DNA of 48,169 nucleotides from Myxococcales bacterium (GCA_016794525.1 JAEUJY010000171.1:1-48169), one strand, 5' to 3'; counted from the stretch's first letter, positions 1-11,347 are shown. Program-made: numbers and translations. The notes: generated by a model not told the origin, from the letters alone.

Positions 1-518
1 GCCAGCCCCCCCCGCGCCAGCGGGTGACCGGCCCCGGGCCGCGCGAGGCCCCCCCGCCCCCCGCGCGGCCCCGCCGTCCCGGCCCCCGCGCCCGCCCGCG
101 GCGCCGCCGCGCTGCTGGTGGCCAGCGTGACCTCGAGCGCCATCCGCGCCGGCGTGCCGCGTGGTCCGAACCAGGTGTCGACCGCCGCGCGGCTGATGCC
201 GCACAGCACGCTGGGCTCGGTGGTGCGCGCGGTGTCGGCGTAGGTCGCCTGGACCAGGCCTTCGAGGCCGACGAACGTGCCCGGCCCGCGCACCGCGTGC
301 GGGTGCTCGACCCCATCCTCGCCGGCGCGCGACAGCACGACCGTGCCGCGCTTGACGAACCACACCGAGGACACCAGATCGCCCTCGAGGTAGATCGTCT
401 CGTCGGTGCGGCGCTTGCGGTCGACCAGCGGGCAGCGGCCACCGAACCGCACCCCGGCCGCCTGACCGCACGGGCAGGTCGAGCAGCTGGTGATCTCCCC
501 CGACTTGATCGGCGTCAC
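1..518 (-). CDS. Crp/Fnr-family regulator with N-terminal cysteine cluster (partial)
   Basis: Read on the minus strand the frame gives a cyclic-nucleotide-binding beta-barrel (DETIYLEGDLVSSVWFVKRG, then a PGTFVGLEG phosphate-cassette-like stretch), as in Crp/Fnr transcription factors. I start it at GTG 518; the frame is open up to ATG 578, but that start would sit exactly against the start of the divergent hemerythrin gene. From GTG 518 the N-terminus has Cys12, Cys15, Cys17 and Cys29, reminiscent of the Fe-S ligands of FNR-type O2 sensors, although the spacing is not the FNR C-X2-C-X5-C. The helix-turn-helix part should follow, but the reading becomes low-complexity Gly/Ala/Pro/Arg below about position 120 and no HTH is visible. 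Sequence error near the window edge or a frameshift is possible. The family call is good; ligand and targets are unknown. Confidence 0.7.
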   Translation of the reverse strand, partial: MTPIKSGEITSCSTCPCGQAAGVRFGGRCPLVDRKRRTDETIYLEGDLVSSVWFVKRGTVVLSRAGEDGVEHPHAVRGPGTFVGLEGLVQATYADTARTTEPSVLCGISRAAVDTWFGPRGTPARMALEVTLATSSAAAPRAGAGAGTAGPRGGRGGLARPGAGHPLARGGL

Positions 519-576
519 GAGGTCAGCGGCGTGCAGGCCGCATGCCGCGCGCACGCCGCTTGCTACGGGTCGGCCC

Positions 577-1047
577 ATGGTGGACATGGCGAGGGGCGCG
601 AGTTCCCAGCCCAGCGTGAGCGAGTACCTGTCGCTCGATCACGATCGGCTGGATCTGCTGTTGCTGGAGGTGATCAAGCTGGTGTCGGCGCGGCGGTTCA
701 ACGAGGCCCGGCCGAAGCTGTCGAACTTCGCGTTCGAGCTGCGACGCCACATCTACCTCGAGGACGACGTCGTCTACCCGCGCTTCGAACAACTCACCGG
801 GATGATTGACGGACCGACCGTCGTGATGCGGGACGAGCACCGCGCCATCGAGCACCACCTGGCCGGCATGATCGACGCCGCGATGCGCGACGACCGCGAC
901 GGGTTCGACGCCGAGCAGGAGGCGATGGTGGCGGTGTTGTCGGACCACACCGCGCGCGAGGAGGCGCTGCTCTACGGGGTGCTCGACGCGCGCCTCCCCG
1001 CGGCCGACCGCGACGCCCTGGTGGCCACGCTCCAGGCCCATCGGTGA
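577..1047 (+). CDS. Hemerythrin-like (HHE) domain protein
   Basis: A 156-residue protein with a hemerythrin/HHE four-helix pattern: His22 (DHDRLD), His58 and Glu62 (RRHIYLED), His88 with further His92-93 (DEHRAIEHHL), and His124/Glu128 (DHTAREE). These are the positions expected for diiron ligands in HHE proteins, which bind O2 or NO or assist Fe-S repair. The start is ATG 577; ATG 589 is a possible alternative. A TACGGG box ends 7 bases before ATG 577 and there is no clear Shine-Dalgarno sequence, so a leaderless transcript is possible. It is divergent from a Crp/Fnr-type regulator and lies upstream of the benzoyl-CoA-type reductase operon. Family assignment is firm; the specific role is inferred. 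Confidence 0.85.
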   Translation: MVDMARGASSQPSVSEYLSLDHDRLDLLLLEVIKLVSARRFNEARPKLSNFAFELRRHIYLEDDVVYPRFEQLTGMIDGPTVVMRDEHRAIEHHLAGMIDAAMRDDRDGFDAEQEAMVAVLSDHTAREEALLYGVLDARLPAADRDALVATLQAHR

Positions 1048-1155
1048 CGGCCGGGCGAACGACCTGCAGCGCTTGCGCCGGTGCGCCGCGCCGCGCGCGC
1101 GCCTTGCGCAAAAGTCCCATGACGCGGTACGCCGCAGCGAGTCCTCGGAGGGCCC

Positions 1156-1636
<481 letters not shown>

Positions 1637-1644
<8 letters not shown>

Positions 1645-3985
1645 CGGCAAGGTCGTCGGGCGCGCGCACCGCAAGGTCGACGCGGTCGATCGCATGCGCG
1701 GCGTCGCGCGCTACGCCGACGACCTCAAGCTGCCGGGCATGCTGCACGGGCGGATCAAGCGCTCGCCCCACGCCCACGCGCGGATCGTCGCGATCGACGC
1801 GGCGCCGGCGCTGGCGCTGCCCGGCGTGCACGCGGTGATCACCGGCACCGATCTGCCGACGCCGTACGGCGTGATCCCGTGGACGCCCGACGAGAACGCC
1901 CTCGCGGTGGCCAAGGTCTGCCACGTCGGCGACGGCGTCGCCGCGGTGGCGGCGAACGACGAGGACGCCGCGATCGCCGCGTGCGACGCGATCCGCGTCG
2001 AGTACGAGGTGCTGCGCGCGATCTACGATCCGGTCGAGGCGCTGGCCGCGACCGACGTGACGATCAACCCGTACGCCAGGGCCGGCAACCTGTCCAAGCA
2101 CGTCGACCTGGCGTTCGGCGACGTCGACGCGGCGCTCGCCGCCAGCCCGGTGGTGATCGCCGAGGACTACTTCTTCGAGGGCTCGACCCACGCGGCGATC
2201 GAGCCGCACTGCGCGCTGGCCACGGTCGACGGCGGCGGGGTGCTGACGGTGTGGTCGGCGACGCAGGTCTCCCACTACCTGCACCGCGAGCTGGCCAAGG
2301 TGCTGGGCTGGCCGGCCCACCGCATCCGGGTCATCCAGCCGCCGCTGGGCGGCGCGTTCGGCGGCAAGAGCGAGCCGTTCGATCTGGAGTTCTGCGCCGC
2401 GCTCCTGGCGATCCGCACCGGCCGGCCGGTGAAGTTCCTGTACACCCGCGAGGAGGTGTTCCTCGCGCACCGCGGCCGCCACCCGATGGCGATGCGCTAC
2501 GCGACCGGCTTCGATCGCGAGGGCCACATCACCGCGGTCGACGCGCGCACGATCATCGACGGCGGCGCCTACTCGAGCTTCGGCCTGGTGACGACGTACT
2601 ACTCGGGGCAGCTGCTCGGGGCGCCGTACCGCCTGCCGGCGTTCCGGTTCGACTCGACCCGCGCCTACACCAACAAGCCGGCGTGCGGGCCCAAGCGCGG
2701 CCACGGCAGCGTCCAGCCGCGGTTCGCGCTCGAGAGCCAGCTCGATCAGGCCGCGGTCGAGCTGGGCCTCGATCCGATCGAGCTGCGCCGGCGCAACTTC
2801 CTGGGCGCCGACACCCGCACCGTCAACGAGTTCGCGATCGGGTCGTGCGGCTTCCTCGAGTGCCTCGACCGGGTCGAGGCGGCGTCGGGGTGGAAGGCGC
2901 GTCGCCCGGCGCTGCCCCACGGCCGCGGGCTCGGCGTCGCCGGCTCGACGTACATCAGCGGCACCAACTACTGCATCTACCCGACCGAGCTGCCCCAGGC
3001 GTCGGTGCAGATCACGCTCGATCGCTCGGGCCGGGCGCGGGTGTTCACCGGCGCCAACGACATCGGCCAGGGCTCGAGCACGATGGTCGCGGTGATCGCC
3101 GCCGAGGAGCTGGGCCTCGACCTCGCCGACATCCGGGTGCTCGCCGCCGACAGCGATCTGTGTCCGGTCGATCTGGGCGCGTACAGCTCGCGGGTGACGC
3201 TGATGGTCGGCAACGCGTGCCTGGCGGCGGCGCGGGCGCTGCGCGCCAAGGTGGTCGAGGTGGTGGCGGCGCGCTGGGGCATCGCCCCGGGGCAGGTGTC
3301 GCTGGTCGAGCGCCAGGCGATCGATCAGACCGATCCGGCGCGGCGGGTGCCGCTGACCGAGGCGTTCCACTGGGCCGAGGCCAAGCACGGGTTGCTCACC
3401 GCCGCCGGCAGCTACGACACGCCGCGGGATCGCCACGGCGCGTACCGCGGCGGCACGATCGGCGCGTCGCCGGCGTACTCGTTCACCGCCCACGTTGCCG
3501 AGGTCGAGGTCGACGTCGCGACCGGCGAGGTGCGGGTGATCGCGGTGTGGGCGGCCCACGACTGCGGCAAGGCGCTGTCGCCGCGGATCGTCGAAGGCCA
3601 GATCGAGGGCTCGGTCTACATGGGCCTGGCCGAGGCGCTGATGGAGGCCCACACGGTCGACGGCGCCCACGGCGGCGTGGTCGCGGCGCCCAGCCTGCTC
3701 GACTACCGGCTGCCGACCGCGCTCGACACGCCGGCGATCCACGCGCTGATCGTCGAGCACCCCGACGCCCAGGGACCGTACGGCGCCAAGGAGGCCGGCG
3801 AGGGGCCGCTGCACCCGATCATCCCGGCGATCGCCGCGGCGATCTACGACGCGGTCGGGGTGCGCCTGCGCCGCACGCCGTTCGGGCCGCCGCAGCTCCT
3901 GGCCGCGCTGCAGGCCCGGGCCGCCCGCGAGGCGGCGGGCGCGCTGGCCCCGCACAAGCGGCGAGCGCTCGCGGAGGTGCGCTGA
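1637..3985 (+). CDS. hcrA: 4-hydroxybenzoyl-CoA reductase, alpha (molybdenum cofactor) subunit
   Basis: A 782-residue molybdopterin-binding subunit of the xanthine oxidase family, normal in length. It opens with the small a/b domain (GKVVGRAHRKVDAVDRMRG), contains the GGAFGGK cofactor-binding motif near residue 240, a GQGSSTM stretch, and the C-terminal GAKEAGEGPL segment in which Glu722 aligns with the catalytic base of the family. In 4-hydroxybenzoyl-CoA reductase this subunit reductively removes the phenolic hydroxyl of 4-hydroxybenzoyl-CoA to give benzoyl-CoA, an anaerobic aromatic-degradation step. It is coupled by overlap to the genes on both sides. Substrate is inferred from operon partners rather than from residues in this chain. 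Confidence 0.85.
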
Positions 3986-4986
3986 TGCTGCGGCTGCCCG
4001 GCTTCCGCGTCGCGTCGCCGACGACGATCGCCGAGGCGGTGGCGGCGCTGGCCGAGCCCGGCGCGCGGCCGATCGCCGGCGGGACCGATCTCTTGCCCAA
4101 CCTCAAGCACCGGCTGGGCGCGCCGACCGTGCTGGTGCAGCTGAGCCGGCTGCCGCTGCGGCACGTCGAGCTGCGCGACGGCGCGCTGTGTGTCGGCGCC
4201 GGCGTCGTGCTGGCCGACCTCGCCGAGCACCCGCTGGTGCGGACCCACGCGCCCAGCCTGGCCCGCGCGGCGGGCCTGGTCGCGGGGCCGACGCTGCGCA
4301 ACCTCGGCACGCTGGGCGGCAACCTGCACCTCGACACCCGCTGTCGTTACGTCAACCAGACGCCGCTGTGGCGCGAGGCGCTGGGCGGGTGCCTGAAGTC
4401 GCACGGCGATCGCTGCCACGTCGTGCCGGGCGGGCAGACCTGCGTCGCGGCGCTGAGCAGCGACTGCGCGCCGGTGCTGGTCGCGCTCGACGCGACGCTG
4501 ACGCTGCACGGGCCGGCGGGTGCGCGCACCGTCGCGCTGGCCGACTACTACCGGGCCGACGGCACCGCCCACACCGGCCGCGCCGCCGGCGAGCTGGCCA
4601 CCGAGATCCGCGTGCCGCTGGCGCCGGGGCCGCGCCGCGAGACCTACGTGAAGTGGACGGTGCGCAAGAGCATCGACTTCCCGCTGATCTCGATCGCGAT
4701 GCGGTTCGATCTCGCCGACGACGCGATCGCCGCGCCGATCGTCGGCGCGCGGGTGGTGGTCGGCGCGCTGGCGGCGACGCCGAAAGCCGTGCGCAAGCTC
4801 GAGCCCGTGCGCGGCCGACGGCTCGACGACCCCGCGACCGCCGACGCGATCGCCGCGCTGGTCGCCGCGCAGTGCAAGCCCCTGCCCAACCTGCCGTACG
4901 ACGCCGACTACCGGCGCGCGGTCCTGCCGGTCCATGTCCGGCGCGGGATCGCGGCGCTCGTCGCGGCCGAGGCGTCTCATGGCTGA
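3985..4986 (+). CDS. hcrB: 4-hydroxybenzoyl-CoA reductase, beta (FAD, [4Fe-4S]) subunit
   Basis: A 333-residue FAD-binding subunit with the family motifs AGGTDLLPNL (31-40) and TLGGN (109-113). Between them and the C-terminal domain is an insertion carrying Cys120, Cys136, Cys144 and Cys153. The spacings of 16, 8 and 9 residues equal, as I remember them, those of the four cysteines binding the extra [4Fe-4S] cluster in the Thauera aromatica enzyme (122/138/146/155). Ordinary xanthine dehydrogenases and CO dehydrogenases lack this insertion, so it is the best evidence that the complex is 4-hydroxybenzoyl-CoA reductase or a close relative. The start codon overlaps the hcrA stop in TGATG, and the 3' end overlaps the next gene by 8 bases. 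Confidence 0.85.
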   Translation: MLRLPGFRVASPTTIAEAVAALAEPGARPIAGGTDLLPNLKHRLGAPTVLVQLSRLPLRHVELRDGALCVGAGVVLADLAEHPLVRTHAPSLARAAGLVAGPTLRNLGTLGGNLHLDTRCRYVNQTPLWREALGGCLKSHGDRCHVVPGGQTCVAALSSDCAPVLVALDATLTLHGPAGARTVALADYYRADGTAHTGRAAGELATEIRVPLAPGPRRETYVKWTVRKSIDFPLISIAMRFDLADDAIAAPIVGARVVVGALAATPKAVRKLEPVRGRRLDDPATADAIAALVAAQCKPLPNLPYDADYRRAVLPVHVRRGIAALVAAEASHG

Positions 4987-5290
4987 CCAGGCGTTGCGCG
5001 ATCGGGTCGAGGCCGCGCTGCGCGAGGTGATCGATCCCGAGATCGGCCTCGACGTGGTCGAGCTCGGGCTGGTGTACGGCGTCGAGGTCGCCGCCGCCGA
5101 CGTCGCGGTGCAGCTGACGATGACCACCGCTGCGTGCCCGCTGGGGGAGCAGATCCTCGAGGACGCGACCACCCGGCTGCGGGCCATCCCGGGGATCGGC
5201 GCGGTCCACGTCGAGCTGGTGTGGGAGCCGCCGTGGTCGCCCGACCGCATGTCGCCGGCGGCCAAGGAGCTCCTCGGGTGGAGCGCGTAG
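4979..5290 (+). CDS. MIP18/PaaD-family (DUF59) metal-sulfur cluster protein
   Basis: A 103-residue protein with the MIP18 fold signature: an N-terminal helix ending in VIDPEIGLDVVELGLVY and the MTTAACPL loop that holds the conserved cysteine of this family. Members such as PaaD and SufT take part in Fe-S cluster assembly or delivery. Here the gene overlaps hcrB by 8 bases and is followed by a gene starting inside it, so a role in maturing the Fe-S-rich reductase is reasonable. That role is inference from the operon position. The start ATG 4979 is chosen because upstream codons lie deep inside hcrB. Confidence 0.75.
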   Translation: MADQALRDRVEAALREVIDPEIGLDVVELGLVYGVEVAAADVAVQLTMTTAACPLGEQILEDATTRLRAIPGIGAVHVELVWEPPWSPDRMSPAAKELLGWSA

Positions 5291-6396
5291 CGCCGACCGT
5301 CGGCCGGCGCGCGCTGCTGGCGCGCCGCGGGCTGCTGATCATCGTCGCGGTGACGCTGGTCACCGGCGTGCTCGCCGGGCTGGCCCGGCTGGGCGTGCTG
5401 GTGGGGTGGGGCCCGCGCTACCTGGTCGACCACGGGCCGCTGCTGGTGCTCGGCGGGTTCGGGACGGTCATCGCGCTCGAGCGCGCGGTGGCGCTGGGGC
5501 GTGGGTGGGGGCTGGCTGCGCCCGCGCTCGGCGCCGCCGGCGCGGTGGCGATGCTCGCCGGGTTCGCCGACGGGCGCTGGCTGACCGTGGCGGCGCTGGT
5601 CGCGCTGGTCGCGCTCAACGCCGCGATCGTGCGCCGCCAGCCCGCGACCTTCACCTGGCTGATGTTGCTGGGCACGGTGGTGCTGGCCTACGGCGCGCTG
5701 CGCTGGGCGCGCGGCGCACCGCCGTTCCAGATCGTCGCGACCTGGATCGCGTACTTCGTGCTGACGATCGTCGCCGAGCGCCTCGAGCTATCGCGGCTGG
5801 CCCCGACGCCGCGGTGGGCCGCGCGGGCGCTGCTGGTGCTCGCCGTGCTGCTGGCGGCGGTGGCGATCGCGGTTGCGGACTGGCCCGCGCTCAGCCGCGC
5901 CCTCGGCCCGGTGCTGGCGCTGATCGCCGTGTGGCAGCTGCGCTTCGATCTGGCGCGTCGCCTGGTGCGTCGCGCCGGGCTGCCGGCGTTCGCGGCGACC
6001 GGCGTGCTGGCTGGCGCGGCGTGGCTGCTCGCCACCGGCGTGTTCCTGGCGGCGGTCGTGTTGCCCCCCGCGGGGCCGACGTACGACGCCGCGCTGCACG
6101 GCGTCTTCATCGGCTACGTCCTGTCGATGGTGTTCGCCCACGCGCCGATCATCTTGCCGGCGGTGGCGCGGCTCGACGTGCGCTTCACCCCCGCGCTGTA
6201 CGCACCGCTGGCGCTTCTGCACCTGGGGCTGGTCGCGCGGGTCGCCGGCGACCTCGGCGCATGGCACGGCCTGCGGCGGAGCGGCGCGATCGGCAGCGCG
6301 CTGGCGCTGGCGCTGTTCGCGGCGACGGCGGTGGCGACCCGGTGGCTGGCCCGACCGGCGCCCGCGACGGTCGCGCGGGAGTCGCGGCCGACTTGA
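5278..6396 (+). CDS. NnrS-like polytopic membrane protein
   Basis: A 372-residue hydrophobic protein with about ten to twelve predicted transmembrane segments. The HGPLLVLGGFGTVIALERA stretch and the later HGVFIGYVLSMVFAHAPII stretch, each with conserved histidines inside membrane helices, resemble NnrS-family heme/copper proteins linked to NO stress and denitrification. The GTG start at 5278 overlaps the end of the preceding gene by 13 bases, making it the last gene of the hcr operon. The stop codon lies inside a perfect 9-base inverted repeat. The match to NnrS is by motif and topology only, and the substrate is unknown. Confidence 0.6.
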   Translation: MERVAPTVGRRALLARRGLLIIVAVTLVTGVLAGLARLGVLVGWGPRYLVDHGPLLVLGGFGTVIALERAVALGRGWGLAAPALGAAGAVAMLAGFADGRWLTVAALVALVALNAAIVRRQPATFTWLMLLGTVVLAYGALRWARGAPPFQIVATWIAYFVLTIVAERLELSRLAPTPRWAARALLVLAVLLAAVAIAVADWPALSRALGPVLALIAVWQLRFDLARRLVRRAGLPAFAATGVLAGAAWLLATGVFLAAVVLPPAGPTYDAALHGVFIGYVLSMVFAHAPIILPAVARLDVRFTPALYAPLALLHLGLVARVAGDLGAWHGLRRSGAIGSALALALFAATAVATRWLARPAPATVARESRPT

Positions 6397-6411
6397 CCAT
6401 CGTCAAGTCGG
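6388..6411. promoter_or_regulatory. Perfect 9-bp inverted repeat containing an FNR-like box
   Basis: CCGACTTGA at 6388-6396 and TCAAGTCGG at 6403-6411 form a perfect palindrome around CCATCG. Its centre, TTGAC-CATC-GTCAA (6393-6406), has the half-site layout of Crp/Fnr-family operators such as the TTGAT-N4-ATCAA FNR box. It lies about 50 bases upstream of the diiron-protein start and covers the stop codon of the preceding gene. With no T-run after it, an operator is more likely than an intrinsic terminator. Confidence 0.5.
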
Positions 6412-6461
6412 AGCCGGAGGTGATCCCTGAACATGAAACGGACTTCACGTCCGGGGGGACC

Positions 6462-7652
6462 ATGCAGATCGCCGAGCTACCGATCAACCCGCGCGCCGTG
6501 ACCTGGAACCGCCGCGTCGAGGCCGTGCTCAACCGCGTCGTCCGCGGCAAGGACCGCGTGCTGGGCCGGCTCGGCCTCGGCGGCCGCGTCGCCGACTACG
6601 ACGACGAGCACTACCAGTTCGTCGGCGGCGCCAACGACGAGATGCGCCGCAAGCACTACGACAAGAGCCTGCGCCTGCTGTGGAAGGCCGAGGCCGCGGC
6701 GCCGTGGTCGACGTTCCACGACCTGGGCGCCGCCGAGCAGGCGCTGCGCGAGATGGCCGACCTCGCGACCTCGCCGGCCGAGCAGCAGGTGCGGGCGCGG
6801 CTGACGTCGGCCGAGTTCAAGGCCGAGCTCGACCGCCACTACACGCCGCGCCAGAAGCAGGCGATCGTCAACGTGCTGTCGGCGATCGGCCACGGCGAGG
6901 CCTACGCCTGGCTGGTGTCGGCGTCGAACCTGCGCGACGTGCGCTCGAGCGGCGCCAAGGCCGCGGTGACGATGCAGGTGCTCGAGGAGGCCAAGCACTT
7001 CGTCGTGATGCGCGAGCTGGTCGCGGCGTTCGGCGTGCCGGTGCCGCGGCAGAGCGCGTGGGAGTACCTGCTGCTCGAGGGCGTGCTGGCCGCCGACGGC
7101 CTCGAGAAGTTCTACGGCATGAACGTGCTGGTCGAGACGATCGCGCTGTCGATCTTCGGCGCGCTGGCCCACCTGCCGGGCCTGGAGATCCTGCGGCTGT
7201 TCCACCTCGACGAGTCGCGCCACACCGCGCTGCCGATGAACTACCTGAAGGAGTTCCCGCTGACCAAGCGCCAGCAGCGCGGCTTCTTCGCGCGGCGCCG
7301 CCGGCTGCGGATGGCGCTGCCGACCCTGCCGCTGATCCTGCTGCTCGAGGAGGACCTGGCGATCCTGGGCATCGACGCGTTCGAGTTCGCCGGCTCGGTG
7401 CTGCGCAAGGTGGCGCACCTGTCGGAGCGCGCCGGCTTCTACCTGCCGCGCCCGGCGCCCGAGATGCTGGCCCGCTTCAACGGGCTGTTCAACCTGTACT
7501 GCCGGCTGACCCGCCCCGGCCACCTGCCGCGCGACTTCATGGACGCCGAGACCAGCAAGGATCGCGTCGTGGCGAAGACCGAGCGGGAGATCTTCGCCAG
7601 CGAGGTCACGGCCGAGGCGCGCCCGCGCGCCGCGGCGGCGGTCACGGCGTGA
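6462..7652 (+). CDS. Ferritin-like diiron protein of unknown substrate
   Basis: A 396-residue protein with a complete ferritin-like diiron ligand set in four helices: Glu146 (GHGEAYAW), Glu176-X2-His179 (EEAKHF), Glu225 (LVETIAL) and Glu251-X2-His254 (DESRHTALP). This E/ExxH/E/ExxH pattern is that of diiron oxidases and oxygenases (R2, AurF-like and desaturase-like groups). The N-terminal 80 residues and the basic segment after residue 265 are not recognised. The start has a G-rich ribosome site (ggggggacc), and a small hairpin (CGGAC-TTCAC-GTCCG, 6439-6453) lies directly before it. An FNR-like palindrome is upstream. It converges on a thioesterase gene with an 11-base overlap. Its reaction cannot be deduced. 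Confidence 0.8.
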   Translation: MQIAELPINPRAVTWNRRVEAVLNRVVRGKDRVLGRLGLGGRVADYDDEHYQFVGGANDEMRRKHYDKSLRLLWKAEAAAPWSTFHDLGAAEQALREMADLATSPAEQQVRARLTSAEFKAELDRHYTPRQKQAIVNVLSAIGHGEAYAWLVSASNLRDVRSSGAKAAVTMQVLEEAKHFVVMRELVAAFGVPVPRQSAWEYLLLEGVLAADGLEKFYGMNVLVETIALSIFGALAHLPGLEILRLFHLDESRHTALPMNYLKEFPLTKRQQRGFFARRRRLRMALPTLPLILLLEEDLAILGIDAFEFAGSVLRKVAHLSERAGFYLPRPAPEMLARFNGLFNLYCRLTRPGHLPRDFMDAETSKDRVVAKTEREIFASEVTAEARPRAAAAVTA

Positions 7653-8211
7653 GGCCGGCGGCCAGCCGGCAGCGCTCGGCGGCGAGCCGCGGCAGCTCGG
7701 CGGCGACGGCGAGCGTGGTGCGGGTGTTGTCGAGCTCGTCCTTGTAGCGGGCGCGCAGCTCGCGGCGGGTGATGGCCTCGAGGAAGCGGCGGACGTCGTC
7801 CTTGGTCTCGAGCTCGAGGCCGGGGACCTCGGCGGGGCGGCCGTCGGCGTCCTTGGCCACCATCGTGAAGTACGAGGTGTTGGTGTGGCGGACCGCGCCG
7901 GTGGCGACGTCCTCGGCGTCGACGTGGATGCCGACCACCATCGACGTGCGGCCGACGTAGTTGACCGACGCCCGCAGCGACACCAGCTCGCCGACCTCGA
8001 CCGGCGCCTTGAAGTCGACGCCGTCGACGCTGACCGTCACGCAGTAGCGGCCGGCGTGCTTGCTGGCGCACGCGTACGCGACCTTGTCCATCAGCCCCAG
8101 GATGATGCCGCCGTGGATCTTGCCGCCGAAGTTGGCGTACGCCGGGATCATCATCTCGGCCATCGTGGTGCGCGAGCGGCTGACCGGGCGGAACGCGGCG
8201 GGAGCGGACAT
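7642..8211 (-). CDS. Acyl-CoA thioesterase (hotdog fold)
   Basis: A 189-residue protein of the BACH/YciA-type acyl-CoA hydrolase family. The hotdog core shows GGKIHGGIILGLMDKVAY, the central helix and active-site region, followed by VDGVDFKAPVEVGELV and GRTSMVVGIHVDAED, typical of this group. It hydrolyses acyl-CoA to free acid and CoA in the cytoplasm. A C-terminal helical tail of about 50 residues (RRFLEAITRRELRARYKDEL) is present. The start ATG at 8211 is 45 bases from the divergent gene at 8257. Chain-length preference cannot be read from the sequence. Confidence 0.85.
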   Translation of the reverse strand: MSAPAAFRPVSRSRTTMAEMMIPAYANFGGKIHGGIILGLMDKVAYACASKHAGRYCVTVSVDGVDFKAPVEVGELVSLRASVNYVGRTSMVVGIHVDAEDVATGAVRHTNTSYFTMVAKDADGRPAEVPGLELETKDDVRRFLEAITRRELRARYKDELDNTRTTLAVAAELPRLAAERCRLAAGLTP

Positions 8212-8256
8212 GCCGGCAGGATCGCCCGAGCGCGGGCCGCGCGCTACGGTGCGCGC

Positions 8257-8580
8257 ATGGATGCCGGCGAGACGCGCGCGACCTGGGTGCCCTACGTGCA
8301 CCGCGGCTACCACGATGTGCCGCGGCACGTGGTCGCGATCGTCGACGGCATCCGCTACGTGCTGGCGTGCGAGTTCGACGACGCGCGCGACGAGTACGAC
8401 GATCGGTACCAGGTCTGGCGCGGCGCCGCGGCGCCGCTCGACGGACCGTGGGAGATCCTGACCGGTCCGGCGGGGCTCGCGCCGGCCGGGTGGCTGGCGG
8501 TCGCGGCGCTGCGCTTCGATCACAAGCGCAAGCGGCTCGACGGCGCGGCGCTGGTGGCCGGGCTGACCGCGGGGCGATGA
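8257..8580 (+). CDS. Hypothetical protein, 107 aa
   Basis: Not recognised. It is a small soluble protein rich in Asp and Arg (ACEFDDARDEYDDRYQVW) with no signal peptide or membrane segment. Coding status is supported by codon bias and by its fit between the thioesterase start and the convergent phaC end with only 5 bases to spare. A TACGGT box ends 6 bases before the ATG; the stretch gctacggtgcgcg is nearly the same as that before the phaR start, suggesting a leaderless transcript. Confidence 0.6.
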   Translation: MDAGETRATWVPYVHRGYHDVPRHVVAIVDGIRYVLACEFDDARDEYDDRYQVWRGAAAPLDGPWEILTGPAGLAPAGWLAVAALRFDHKRKRLDGAALVAGLTAGR

Positions 8581-8585
8581 GCCTT

Positions 8586-9713
8586 CTAGGGCGCGGGCGT
8601 CGCCGCGGGCGCGGCGGCCGGCTCGGCGTCGACGTCGTCGCTGGCGTCGTCGCCCAGGCCGCGCGCGGCGTCGGTGTCGCGGGCGGCCCACCAGCGGCTG
8701 AGCTGGGGCCACAGCCCGGCGGCGGCCTTGCGCGAGACCACCGCGCCGACGTGGCCGCCGCTCAGGTGGAGCTGGGCCTTGTCGGGCGAGCTGATCCGAT
8801 CGAGCAGCGCGGTGGCGGCGGCGGTGGGCACGATGTGATCGTGGCCGAAGGTCACCGCGAGGGTCGGGCAGTCGATGTCGCCCAGCCGCGCCGGCTTGCC
8901 GCCCAGCCGCATCGTGTCGCGCATGAGCGCGTTGTCGCGGTAGAGGTCGCCGATGTAGCGGCGGTAGCACTCGCCGGGGAACGACACGTTGTCGTTGCCC
9001 CAGCGCTCGGTGGCGAGGAAGCCGTCGAGGAACTCGTCGTCCCAGGCGCGATCGAGCAGGCCGACCAGCTTGGCCAGGTTGGCGGTCGGCTTGAGCATGT
9101 GGAAGCTGGCCTGCATCAGCGGCCACGGCACGTTGCCGAAACCGTCGATCAGCGCGTCGATGTCGAAGCCGGGGCTGCGGGTCCAGGTGGCGAGGATGCC
9201 GCCGTGATCGAAGTCGATCGGCGCGGCCAGCGCGACCAGCGACGCGACGTGGGCCGGCTCGGCGGCGGTGTAGATCGTCGCCAGCGTGCCGCCCAGGCAG
9301 TAGCCGAGCACGTGGCACACGCCGTCGGGGCCGAACGCCGCGGTCTTGCGCACCGCGCGGCCGAGGTAGCGATGGCAGATGTCGTCGAACGTGAGGAAGC
9401 GATCCTCGGCGGTCGGCGTGCCCCAGTCGATGATGAAGACGTCGTGGCCGGCGGCCACCAGGTGCTCGACGAAGCTGCGGCCGGGCGCCAGGTCGAGCAC
9501 GTAGTAGCGGTTGATCAGCGACGGCACGAGCAGGATCGGCGTGCGCCAGCGATCGGCCTTGGCCACCGTCGGCCGGTAGCGCAGCAGCCGCCACTTGTTC
9601 TCGCGCCAGACCTCGTCGGCCGGCGTCTGGCCGACCTTGGGCGGACCGGTCCGCACGCGCTCGGCCAGGGCCATGAGCGACGACAGGATCCCGGGGGGGC
9701 GGCGCGGCGGCAT
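8586..9713 (-). CDS. phaC: Polyhydroxyalkanoate synthase (PhaC, short class III-like)
   Basis: A 375-residue alpha/beta-hydrolase-fold PHA synthase. The modified lipase box GYCLGG places the nucleophile at Cys139; Asp292 (GHDHIVP) and His321 (GGHVGAV) complete the catalytic triad. The length matches class III PhaC rather than the roughly 560-residue class I/II enzymes. It polymerises hydroxyacyl-CoA on granule surfaces. It is last in a minus-strand cluster: PhaE-like gene, acyl-CoA synthetase, then phaC only 5 bases after the synthetase stop. It is paralogous to the synthase at 17576-18646. The C-terminal tail is Ala/Pro/Asp-rich. Start ATG 9713 gives the family-like N-terminus. Confidence 0.88.
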   Translation of the reverse strand: MPPRRPPGILSSLMALAERVRTGPPKVGQTPADEVWRENKWRLLRYRPTVAKADRWRTPILLVPSLINRYYVLDLAPGRSFVEHLVAAGHDVFIIDWGTPTAEDRFLTFDDICHRYLGRAVRKTAAFGPDGVCHVLGYCLGGTLATIYTAAEPAHVASLVALAAPIDFDHGGILATWTRSPGFDIDALIDGFGNVPWPLMQASFHMLKPTANLAKLVGLLDRAWDDEFLDGFLATERWGNDNVSFPGECYRRYIGDLYRDNALMRDTMRLGGKPARLGDIDCPTLAVTFGHDHIVPTAAATALLDRISSPDKAQLHLSGGHVGAVVSRKAAAGLWPQLSRWWAARDTDAARGLGDDASDDVDAEPAAAPAATPAP

Positions 9714-9718
9714 CAGAC

Positions 9719-11329
<1,611 letters not shown>

Positions 11330-11347
11330 GGCGGCCTCCTGCCTGCG

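Noticed and set aside
1104-1111. TTGCGCAA palindrome upstream of hcrC as an operator
   Set aside because: Only 8 bases, with no second copy or clear promoter spacing around it; too weak to list as a site.
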